A program made the translations under genes and the position numbers. 64,000 bases of DNA from Leucobacter tenebrionis (lineage in GTDB: Bacteria; Actinomycetota; Actinomycetes; Actinomycetales; Microbacteriaceae): positions 558,001-622,000 of the forward strand of contig NZ_CP082322.1 in NCBI RefSeq assembly GCF_019884725.1, written 5' to 3'. The notes beneath the pieces were generated by a model that was not told the DNA's origin, made no database searches, and was given only the letters and a program-made list of their open reading frames with translations. Positions 16,457-22,828 of the stretch are shown piece by piece; position 1 is the stretch's first letter, and each line of letters begins with the position of its first letter.

Positions 16457-16494
16457 GGGAGGCCCTGCCAATACCACCATTCACAGGGGCTCCC
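16457..16494. promoter_or_regulatory. 38-bp inverted repeat, copy B, in a divergent promoter region
   Basis: Arms GGGAGGCCCTG (16457-16467) and CAGGGGCTCCC (16484-16494), 16-base spacer with TACCACCAT. It lies between the MmyB-like regulator and the alcohol dehydrogenase. The regulator next to it is the simplest candidate to bind both copies, but this is inferred from position only. Confidence 0.7.
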
Positions 16495-16563
16495 CCTTTC
16501 CCACCCGAGCTGGTGTGCTGAACAGTAGAGATATCGAAGACCTCTGGAACGAAGGAGCAGCAG

Positions 16564-17586
16564 ATGCGCGCAGTCATCATGGACGCACCCGGCGATGTTC
16601 GAGTCGGCGAGCGGGAAGACCCGAGGATCATCGAACCCACCGACGCGGTGGTGAAGCTCACGGCCACCTGCATCTGCGGATCCGACCTGTGGCCCTACCG
16701 CGGCGCCGAGGAGGCCGACGGGCTGCTCATGGGCCACGAGTACGTGGGCGTGGTCGAAGAAATCGGCAGCGAGGTGCAGACCGTGAAGCCCGGCGACTTC
16801 GTCGTCGGTTCGTTCGTGATTTCCTGCGGCGAGTGCGAGATCTGCCGGGCCGGCTACCAGTCCCGCTGCGTGCACGCCGAGTTCGTGCACGGCGGAATCG
16901 GCACCCAGGCCGAGAGGGCGCGCATCCCCCTTGCGGACGGCACATTGGTCGCGACGCCCGGGCAGCCCGATCCCGAACTCATCCCGGCGCTTCTCGCGGC
17001 CTCCGACGTGCTCGGCACCGGCTGGTTCGCGGCCGTCGCCGCCGAGGCGGGCCCCGGCAAGACCGTCGCCGTCGTCGGCGACGGCGCGGTCGGACTCATG
17101 GGGGTCCTCGCGGCGAAGCATCTCGGAGCGGAGCGCATCATCGTCTCGTCCCGCCACTCGGATCGCCAGGCGCTCGCCCGCGAGTTCGGGGCGACCGACA
17201 TCATCGAGGAGCGCGGCGACGAGGCGGCGGCGAGGATCAAGGAACTCACCAACGGCTATGGCGCCCACTGCGCGATCGAGGCCGTCGGCACCCAGGAGTC
17301 GATGATGCAGGCCATCCGCTCGACCCGCCCCGGCGGGCACGTCGGCTTCGTCGGCGTCTCGCACGGCGTCGAACTGCCCGGGGGCGAGCTGTTCTTCTCC
17401 GAGATTCACCTCCACGGCGGGCCCGCTCCCGTGCGCCGCTTCCTGCCCGAGCTCATCCAGCTCATCTGGGATCGCAAGATCGACCCCGGTAAGGTCTTCG
17501 ATCTCACGCTGCCTCTCGATCAGGCGGCCGAGGGCTACCGGGCGATGGATCAGCGCGAGGCCACGAAGGTGCTGCTCACGCTGTAG
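16564..17586 (+). CDS. Zinc-dependent alcohol dehydrogenase (MDR superfamily)
   Basis: A 340-residue medium-chain dehydrogenase. Catalytic zinc ligands are in CGSD (Cys38) and GHEYVG (His58, Glu59). Structural zinc ligands are Cys88, 91, 94 and 102. The nucleotide-binding motif VAVVGDGAVGLMG is at about residue 168, followed by SSRHSDRQALAREFGATD, a loop rich in Arg and Ser that could fit NADP. It oxidises or reduces an unknown alcohol/aldehyde. GAAGGAG precedes the ATG. It is divergent from the MmyB-like regulator, which probably controls it. Confidence 0.9.
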   Translation: MRAVIMDAPGDVRVGEREDPRIIEPTDAVVKLTATCICGSDLWPYRGAEEADGLLMGHEYVGVVEEIGSEVQTVKPGDFVVGSFVISCGECEICRAGYQSRCVHAEFVHGGIGTQAERARIPLADGTLVATPGQPDPELIPALLAASDVLGTGWFAAVAAEAGPGKTVAVVGDGAVGLMGVLAAKHLGAERIIVSSRHSDRQALAREFGATDIIEERGDEAAARIKELTNGYGAHCAIEAVGTQESMMQAIRSTRPGGHVGFVGVSHGVELPGGELFFSEIHLHGGPAPVRRFLPELIQLIWDRKIDPGKVFDLTLPLDQAAEGYRAMDQREATKVLLTL

Positions 17587-17749
17587 CCTCCACCGGTCTG
17601 CGGAGTCTCCGGGCGGAGCGCGTCGACCGGGGCGCCGAGCCCGAGGGGTGCTGGTGAAACCGAGCAGTCCTGACGAAAGGGCTTGGGATCGGCGGAGAGG
17701 GTAACGCGGTGCAACGAGGAGAGCCTCGCTGCGATACGCTGGAACCCTT

Positions 17750-17822
17750 GCCTCCGTAGCTCAGTGGATAGAGCAACGGCCTTCTAATCCGTTGGTCGCA
17801 GGTTCGAATCCTGCCGGGGGCA
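17750..17822 (+). tRNA. tRNA-Arg (anticodon TCT)
   Basis: A 73-nt cloverleaf: acceptor GCCTCCG pairs with CGGGGGC, followed by discriminator A. The D-arm is AGCTCAGTGGATAGAGC, the anticodon loop is CTTCTAA with TCT at 17783-17785, and the T-arm has GGTTCGAATCC. The pair closing the anticodon loop is C-T, a mismatch. CCA is not encoded. TACGCT at 17735-17740 is a likely -10 element. It reads the AGA codon, which is rare in this genome. Confidence 0.95.
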
Positions 17823-17859
17823 CTCTATTTGCCCAGCGCAACGGCCACCCAGCCCCCGC

Positions 17860-18621
17860 CTACGCCGAGCGGCGCCGGTACGCGAGCATCGCGAACCCGG
17901 CCGCGACCGCCAGGATGCCGAGGCACCAGGCGAGCGCAATCCAGATGTCCCCGCTCACCGGCTGCTGCGCGAGCAGGCCGCGGATCGCGTCCACGATCGA
18001 CGTCACCGGCTGATTCTCGGCGAAGAACCGCACCGGGCCGGGCATCGTGTCGGTCGGCACGAACGCCGAGCTCACGAAGGGCAGAAAGATCAGCGGGTAC
18101 GAGAATGCCACGGCACCGTCGAGGCTCTTCGCCAGGAGCCCCGGAATCACGGCGATCCAGGTCAGAGCGAGGGTGAAGAGCACCAGCACTCCGAGCACCG
18201 CCAGCCACGCGCCGATCCCCGCTCCGCTCCTGAACCCGAGCAGCAGGGCGACCAGCACGACGGCCGCGAGCGAGATCAGGTTCGCGACGAGCGAGGTGAG
18301 CACGTGCGCCCAGAGCACCGAGGAGCGGGCGATGGGCATCGACTGGAAGCGCTCGAAGATCCCGGTGTGCAGATCCTGGAACAGCCGCATCGCGGTGTAG
18401 GACACCCCCGAGGCGATCGTGATGAGCAGGATCCCCGGCAGCATGTAGTCGATGTACGACGCGTCACCGGTGTCGATGGCGCCTCCGAGCACGAAGACGA
18501 ACATCAGCATGATCGCGATCGGCATGATCGCGGTGGTGATGAGCGTGTCGGGGCTCCGCAGCACGTGTCGCATGAGCCGCGCGTGCAGCACCCCCGTGTC
18601 CTGCAGAAGATGACCGTTCAT
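17860..18621 (-). CDS. ABC-2 type transporter permease (DrrB-like)
   Basis: A 253-residue membrane protein with six predicted helices. It contains the family pattern YIDYMLPGILLITIASGVSYTAMRLFQDLHTGIFERFQSMPIARSSVLWAHVL, typical of DrrB-type daunorubicin-resistance permeases, and VSSAFVPTDTMPGPVRFFAENQPVT near the end. It would form an exporter with the ATPase encoded just upstream (four-base ATGA overlap). The substrate is unknown. It is the last gene of the PadR operon and ends 38 bp after tRNA-Arg on the opposite strand. Confidence 0.9.
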   Translation of the reverse strand: MNGHLLQDTGVLHARLMRHVLRSPDTLITTAIMPIAIMLMFVFVLGGAIDTGDASYIDYMLPGILLITIASGVSYTAMRLFQDLHTGIFERFQSMPIARSSVLWAHVLTSLVANLISLAAVVLVALLLGFRSGAGIGAWLAVLGVLVLFTLALTWIAVIPGLLAKSLDGAVAFSYPLIFLPFVSSAFVPTDTMPGPVRFFAENQPVTSIVDAIRGLLAQQPVSGDIWIALAWCLGILAVAAGFAMLAYRRRSA

Positions 18622-19391
18622 TTCGATGCTCCCGTCGTGCCGCCGGCCCCGGTGACTGCGAGGAAGACCTCTTCGAGCGACGGCTGCTTCTCGATGTACT
18701 CGACCCGCGCCGGCGGCAGCAGTCCTTTCAGTTGCTGCAGCGTGCCGTTCGCGATGATCCGGCCCTCGTGCAGGATCGCGATCCGATCCGCGAGATGCTC
18801 GGCCTCCTCGAGGTACTGCGTGGTGAGCAGCACCGTCGTCCCCGCCCGAGCGAGCTCGCCCACCGCCTGCCAGACCTCGATCCGCGCTTCGGGATCGAGA
18901 CCGACCGTCGGCTCGTCGAGGAAGATCACTTCGGGATCGCCGATGAGGCTCATCGCGATGTCGAGTCGGCGGCGCATGCCGCCCGAGTACTCCGCGACCC
19001 GCCGATCCGCCGCATCCTCGAGCGAGAATCGGCGAAGGAGTTCCCGCGAGACCGAGGCGGGATCCGCGACGTGCCGGAGCCTCGCCATCAGCGAGAGGTT
19101 CTCGGCACCGGTCAGGATCTCGTCGACCGCGGCGAACTGTCCGGTGAGGCTGATGCGACGACGCACCTCGGCGGGGTCGCTCGCGAGGTCGAATCCCGCC
19201 ACCGAGGCGGCCCCGGAGTCCGCGCTCAGCAGCGTGGAGAGGATCCTCACCAGCGTCGTCTTCCCCGCCCCGTTGGATCCGAGGAGGGCGCAGATCGTGC
19301 CGCGCTCGACCTCGAGGTCGACGCCGCGCAGCACCCGCTGGCTCCCGAACGCCCTGGTGAGGCCTTCGATGCGGATCGCCGGGGATGTCAT
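18618..19391 (-). CDS. ABC transporter ATP-binding protein (DrrA-like)
   Basis: A 257-residue ATPase. Walker A is GSNGAGKTT (about residue 38), the Q-loop is in SLTGQFAAVDE, the signature is YSGGMRRRLDIAMSLIG, Walker B is VIFLDEPTVGLD, and the switch is LLTTQYLEEAE. The C-terminal extension (RVEYIEKQPSLEEVFLAVTG) is characteristic of DrrA-type exporter ATPases. It overlaps the genes on both sides by four bases, so the whole operon is translationally coupled. Confidence 0.93.
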   Translation of the reverse strand: MTSPAIRIEGLTRAFGSQRVLRGVDLEVERGTICALLGSNGAGKTTLVRILSTLLSADSGAASVAGFDLASDPAEVRRRISLTGQFAAVDEILTGAENLSLMARLRHVADPASVSRELLRRFSLEDAADRRVAEYSGGMRRRLDIAMSLIGDPEVIFLDEPTVGLDPEARIEVWQAVGELARAGTTVLLTTQYLEEAEHLADRIAILHEGRIIANGTLQQLKGLLPPARVEYIEKQPSLEEVFLAVTGAGGTTGASK

Positions 19392-19780
19392 GATCGCCCC
19401 TCTCCGGCGTCGGGCCCGGCGGTTTTCGAGCCGTCGAGTTCATCGATCGCGGCGATGAGCCGGCGGCGCTCCTTGATGATCCACTGCCCCTCCGCATAGT
19501 TCGCGAGGAACAGCTCGGCGAACTCGACGGGGTCATCGCCGACGATCTGCCGGATCGACGTGCCGTCCGCCGCGGCGCTCTCGAAGAGATCGGCGAGATC
19601 CTCCGTCATCCGCACGAGCACGTCCCCCTTCGAGATGGCGCCGAAGCGCATGAGGTAGCGTTCGACGGCCTGCGCCGCTCCGCGGTAGTCGCTCGGGAGG
19701 GCCTTGATGCGACGCTGGGAATCCCGCCAGCGCCGCTTCTCGCCGAGGTCGCCGATGATGGTGTCGAGGAATGTGCTCAT
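19388..19780 (-). CDS. DUF1048 family protein
   Basis: A 130-residue soluble helical protein. The sequence MSTFLDTIIGDLGEKRRWRDSQRRIKALPSDYR and LFESAAADGTSIRQIVGDDPVEFAELFLANY matches DUF1048, which almost always sits between a PadR regulator and an ABC exporter, as here. Its function is unproven; a regulatory or assembly role is inferred from context. The start codon overlaps the PadR stop as ATGA. Confidence 0.88.
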   Translation of the reverse strand: MSTFLDTIIGDLGEKRRWRDSQRRIKALPSDYRGAAQAVERYLMRFGAISKGDVLVRMTEDLADLFESAAADGTSIRQIVGDDPVEFAELFLANYAEGQWIIKERRRLIAAIDELDGSKTAGPDAGEGRS

Positions 19781-20109
19781 TGGTTTGCTCCTTCTCGAAG
19801 TGCTGCGATGCGGTGGGCGAGGAAGTCCCATGACAGCCAGAACTCCTCGAGATAGGCGCTGCCCGCCGCGTTGACGGAGTAGACCTTGCGGGGCGGCCCC
19901 TTCTCGGACGGCGTCTTGACGACGTCGACGAGGCCGCGCTGCTCGATGCGCACGAGGAGGGCGTAGACGGTGCCCTCCGCGGTATCTGCGAAGCCGAGTT
20001 GCTGCAGCCTGGCCCTTATCTCGTAACCGTGCCCCGGTCGCTCGGAGATGATGGCGAGCACGATGCCCTCCAGAACCCCCTTGAGCATCTCGGTCATCTG
20101 CTTGGCCAT
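19777..20109 (-). CDS. PadR family transcriptional regulator
   Basis: A 110-residue protein with the PadR winged helix: KGVLEGIVLAIISERPGHGYEIRARLQQLGFADTAEGTVYALLVRIEQRGLVDVV, then a short C-terminal dimerisation helix. It heads the operon PadR-DUF1048-ATPase-permease and most likely represses it until a toxic ligand binds, as in other PadR-controlled exporters. The start at 20109 has GGAGGG upstream; an eight-codon longer frame exists but lacks a site. Repeated half-sites upstream are annotated separately. Confidence 0.9.
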   Translation of the reverse strand: MAKQMTEMLKGVLEGIVLAIISERPGHGYEIRARLQQLGFADTAEGTVYALLVRIEQRGLVDVVKTPSEKGPPRKVYSVNAAGSAYLEEFWLSWDFLAHRIAALREGANQ

Positions 20110-20119
20110 GCGCCACCCT

Positions 20120-20170
20120 CCACTACCTAGCAATGCTGTGTACCACTACACTGTAACGCTGAGTAGTGGT
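20120..20170. promoter_or_regulatory. Three CCACTAC half-sites upstream of the PadR operon
   Basis: CCACTAC occurs at 20120-20126, ACCACTAC at 20142-20149 and its exact reverse complement GTAGTGGT at 20163-20170. The last two form an 8-bp-arm inverted repeat with a 13-base spacer. The block lies just upstream of padR and near the divergent MFS gene, so one regulator could serve both. It does not match the ATGT-ACAT type of PadR site. Confidence 0.5.
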
Positions 20171-20211
20171 CCGCGCAAGCGCTGCGCCAGGATCGCGAGC
20201 CACCCCGCCGG

Positions 20212-20217
20212 TAGGAT
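20212..20217 (+). promoter_or_regulatory. -10 element of the MFS gene, leaderless arrangement
   Basis: TAGGAT is followed by six bases and then the GTG start codon at 20224. No Shine-Dalgarno sequence is present. The spacing places the transcription start at or beside the first base of the start codon. Confidence 0.45.
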
Positions 20218-20223
20218 CGTCGA

Positions 20224-21432
20224 GTGCGCGCAACCACCCGACCCCGACTCCCCTTCGAGGTCTGGGCGCTGGTGGCGGGCGGCTTCACGGTCGCGCTCGG
20301 CTACGGCGTGGTCGCCCCCGCGATCCCTCAGTTCGCGCTCGAGTTCGGGGTTTCCGCGTTCGCCGCCTCGGCCATCGTCAGCGCCTTCGCGCTCATGCGC
20401 CTGCTCTGCGCCCCGCTGGCCGGGTGGGTCGTGGGGCGCCTCGGCGAGCGGCGCACCTACACGATCGGCATCCTCATCGTCGCGCTCTCGACCGGCGCTG
20501 CCGCGCTGGCCGCTGATTACACGCAGTTCGTGGTGCTGCGCGGCCTCGGCGGCATCGGATCGACCATGTTCACGGTCGCCGCGACCGCGCTGCTCGTGAA
20601 GGTCAGCCCGCCGAACGCCCGGGGTCGGGTCGCGAGCCTCAACGCGGCCGGTTTCCTGCTCGGCGGCCTGCTCGGCCCCGTCTTCGGAGGCATCGTCGCG
20701 GGCTTCGGCCTGCGCGCCCCCTTCGTGTTCTACTTCGTGACGCTGCTCGCGGCGGCAACCGTCGTAGCCGTCGCGCTGCGCCGCTCTCAGGCCGCAGGAT
20801 CCCCGGCGCCTTTGAGCGGCGCGGAAGCGGAGGGCGGATCGACGCTGCAGTTCCGGCAGGCCCTCGCCGTGCCGCAGTACCGCGCCCTGCTGCTGTCGGT
20901 GTTCGCGTTCGGCTGGGCCTCGTACGGCGTGCGCGTCTCAGTCGTGCCGATCCTCGTCGCCGTCGCCTTCGACGGCGACGCGACCATCGCCGCCTGGGTG
21001 CTCGCGGCCTACGCGGCCGGCAACGCGGTGCTCATCTTCCCGTCGGGCCGCTGGAACGACAGCCTCGGCCGCAAGCCCGTGCTCATCGCGGGCATGGCGG
21101 TGCTCACTGTCGCCTACGCCGCGGTGCCCGCCTCCCCCGGCGTGTGGGTCGCCGCCGCCGTCATGTTCGTCGCGGGGGCGGGATCCGCGCTCGTCAACCC
21201 CGGGCAGCAGGCGGTGCTCGCCGACGTGCTCGGGCAGCGGCGCGGCGGCCAGGTCGTCGCCGGCTACTCGATGATGAGCGACCTCGGCGGAGTGCTCGGC
21301 CCCGCCATCGCGGGCGCCGTCGTCGATCTCGGTGGCTTCGGTTGGGCGTTCGGGATCACGGCGGCGCTGCTCGCCGCGGCGACTCTCGCGTGGACCGCGG
21401 TTGCCGACTCGCGACGGCTCGAACAGCGCTGA
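20224..21432 (+). CDS. MFS transporter, 12-helix DHA1 type
   Basis: A 402-residue transporter with 12 predicted helices. Motif A is in the loop between helices 2 and 3 (GWVVGRLGERRTYTIG), and the equivalent second-half loop is SGRWNDSLGRKPVLIAG. The N-terminus, FEVWALVAGGFTVALGYGVVAPAIPQFALEFGVS, is typical of drug:proton antiporters. Substrate unknown. It is divergent from the PadR operon. GTG at 20224 is chosen from the promoter spacing. Confidence 0.88.
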   Translation: MRATTRPRLPFEVWALVAGGFTVALGYGVVAPAIPQFALEFGVSAFAASAIVSAFALMRLLCAPLAGWVVGRLGERRTYTIGILIVALSTGAAALAADYTQFVVLRGLGGIGSTMFTVAATALLVKVSPPNARGRVASLNAAGFLLGGLLGPVFGGIVAGFGLRAPFVFYFVTLLAAATVVAVALRRSQAAGSPAPLSGAEAEGGSTLQFRQALAVPQYRALLLSVFAFGWASYGVRVSVVPILVAVAFDGDATIAAWVLAAYAAGNAVLIFPSGRWNDSLGRKPVLIAGMAVLTVAYAAVPASPGVWVAAAVMFVAGAGSALVNPGQQAVLADVLGQRRGGQVVAGYSMMSDLGGVLGPAIAGAVVDLGGFGWAFGITAALLAAATLAWTAVADSRRLEQR

Positions 21433-21481
21433 GCGCACCCGGCGGGCCTCGAACGGCCCTGAGAGCAGGCGCTGCGGGCGC

Positions 21482-22045
21482 TCAGCCCTCGAGGTCGTCG
21501 ACGCCCGGCAGCCAGCTCAGGCCCGGACGTCCCCACCCGTTCTTGCGCTGGGCCTTCTGCGCTCCGCGGTTCTCCGGGTGCACCAGCCGATCGACGTAGA
21601 GCAGACCGTTCAGGTGGTCGAACTCGTGCTGCAGCACTCGGGCGAACCATCCGCTCGCCGTGATCTCGAACGGCTTCCCGTCGACATCCTGGGCGCGCAG
21701 CAGCGCTCGCGACGAACGGCGCAGCGCGAAACGCTCCCCCGGGAACGACAGGCAGCCCTCGACCTCGTCCTCACCGGGCAGGCCCGGCTCGAGCGGGGCG
21801 ATCCAGAGCTCGGGGTTGATCGCCGCGCCCTGGGCCGGCGCCTCATCCTGATCCTCGTACATCCACACGAAGACCCGCTTGCCGACCCCCACCTGGGGCG
21901 CGGCGAGCCCGACGCCTGGAGCTGCCACCGTCGTCTCGAACATGTCGTCGACGAGCGTGCGCAACTCGGCATCGAACTCGGTCACGGGTGCTGCGGGGCG
22001 GTGGAGCACCGGCTCGCCGGAGATCACGATGGGAAGAACTGCCAT
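21482..22045 (-). CDS. def: Peptide deformylase
   Basis: A 187-residue enzyme that removes the N-formyl group from new proteins. The three conserved motifs are present: GVGLAAPQVG (Gln51), EGCLSFPG (metal ligand Cys98) and QHEFDHLNG (His140, Glu141, His144). The C-terminus is basic and extended relative to the E. coli enzyme, as usual in actinobacteria. A second def gene is often present elsewhere in such genomes. The start is supported by GGAGGG close to the ATG. Confidence 0.95.
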   Translation of the reverse strand: MAVLPIVISGEPVLHRPAAPVTEFDAELRTLVDDMFETTVAAPGVGLAAPQVGVGKRVFVWMYEDQDEAPAQGAAINPELWIAPLEPGLPGEDEVEGCLSFPGERFALRRSSRALLRAQDVDGKPFEITASGWFARVLQHEFDHLNGLLYVDRLVHPENRGAQKAQRKNGWGRPGLSWLPGVDDLEG

Positions 22046-22150
22046 GCCCTCCAGTCTAGAGGCGAGGCGCCGCGCGCCGTGCCGACGATAGACTGACCCG
22101 GTGCGGGATCCGCGATCCCGAGCGGCCCCGAGCAGGAACGAGGAACCACA

Positions 22151-22810
22151 GTGTCGAACACCCCAGCGGATCAGATCGTCTGGATCGACTGCGAGATGAC
22201 CGGTCTCGATGTGGACCGAGACGGCCTCTGCGAGATCGCGGTCATCGTGACCGACTTCGAGCTCGCTCCTCTTGATCCCGGATTCGAGATCGTCATCAAC
22301 CCCGGCCCCGAGGCGCTCGCCCACATGAACGACTTCGTGCGCTCCATGCACACCGAGTCGGGCCTCCTCCCCCGCATCGAGAACGGCGTGTCTCTCGAAG
22401 AGGCCGAGCAGCGCGTGCTCGACTACCTGAGCCGACTCGTCACCCCCGGCAGGCGCCCCCTCGTCGCGGGCAACACGATCGGCATGGATCGCCGCTTCGT
22501 CTCGAAGTACCTGCCGAAACTCGACGAACGCCTGCACTACCGCAGCATCGACGTCTCCACGATCAAGGAGCTGAGCCGCCGCTGGTACCCCGCCGCCTAC
22601 TTCGGTGCCCCGGCGAAGCGCGGAGGGCACCGCGCGCTCGCGGACATCGCCGAATCGATCCAGGAGCTCGCCTATTTCCGCAGCACCGCGATGATCCCCG
22701 CACCCGGCCCCGACAAGGCAGCCTCCGAAGCCGTGGCACGCACGGTGAGCGAGCGCTACTCGTCGCTCATCGACGGGCCGCAGCCGCTCGACACCGCCCT
22801 CGAGCGCTGA
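22151..22810 (+). CDS. orn: Oligoribonuclease
   Basis: A 219-residue DEDDh 3'-5' exonuclease that degrades short RNA oligonucleotides, including the pGpG product of c-di-GMP breakdown. Motifs are WIDCEMTGLD (Exo I, Asp and Glu), NTIGMDRRFV (Exo II, Asp) and GGHRALADI (Exo III, His and Asp). It is longer than E. coli Orn by a C-terminal extension. GAGGA lies upstream of the GTG start. It stands directly before a GGDEF-EAL gene, a context in which Orn would clear pGpG. Confidence 0.95.
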   Translation: MSNTPADQIVWIDCEMTGLDVDRDGLCEIAVIVTDFELAPLDPGFEIVINPGPEALAHMNDFVRSMHTESGLLPRIENGVSLEEAEQRVLDYLSRLVTPGRRPLVAGNTIGMDRRFVSKYLPKLDERLHYRSIDVSTIKELSRRWYPAAYFGAPAKRGGHRALADIAESIQELAYFRSTAMIPAPGPDKAASEAVARTVSERYSSLIDGPQPLDTALER

Positions 22811-22828
22811 CCGCGGAGCAGGTCACCG

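Noticed and set aside
19781..20116. Upstream 112-codon extension of the DUF1048 protein
   Set aside because: It is the out-of-frame shadow of the PadR gene; the internal ATG overlaps the PadR stop in the usual ATGA form.
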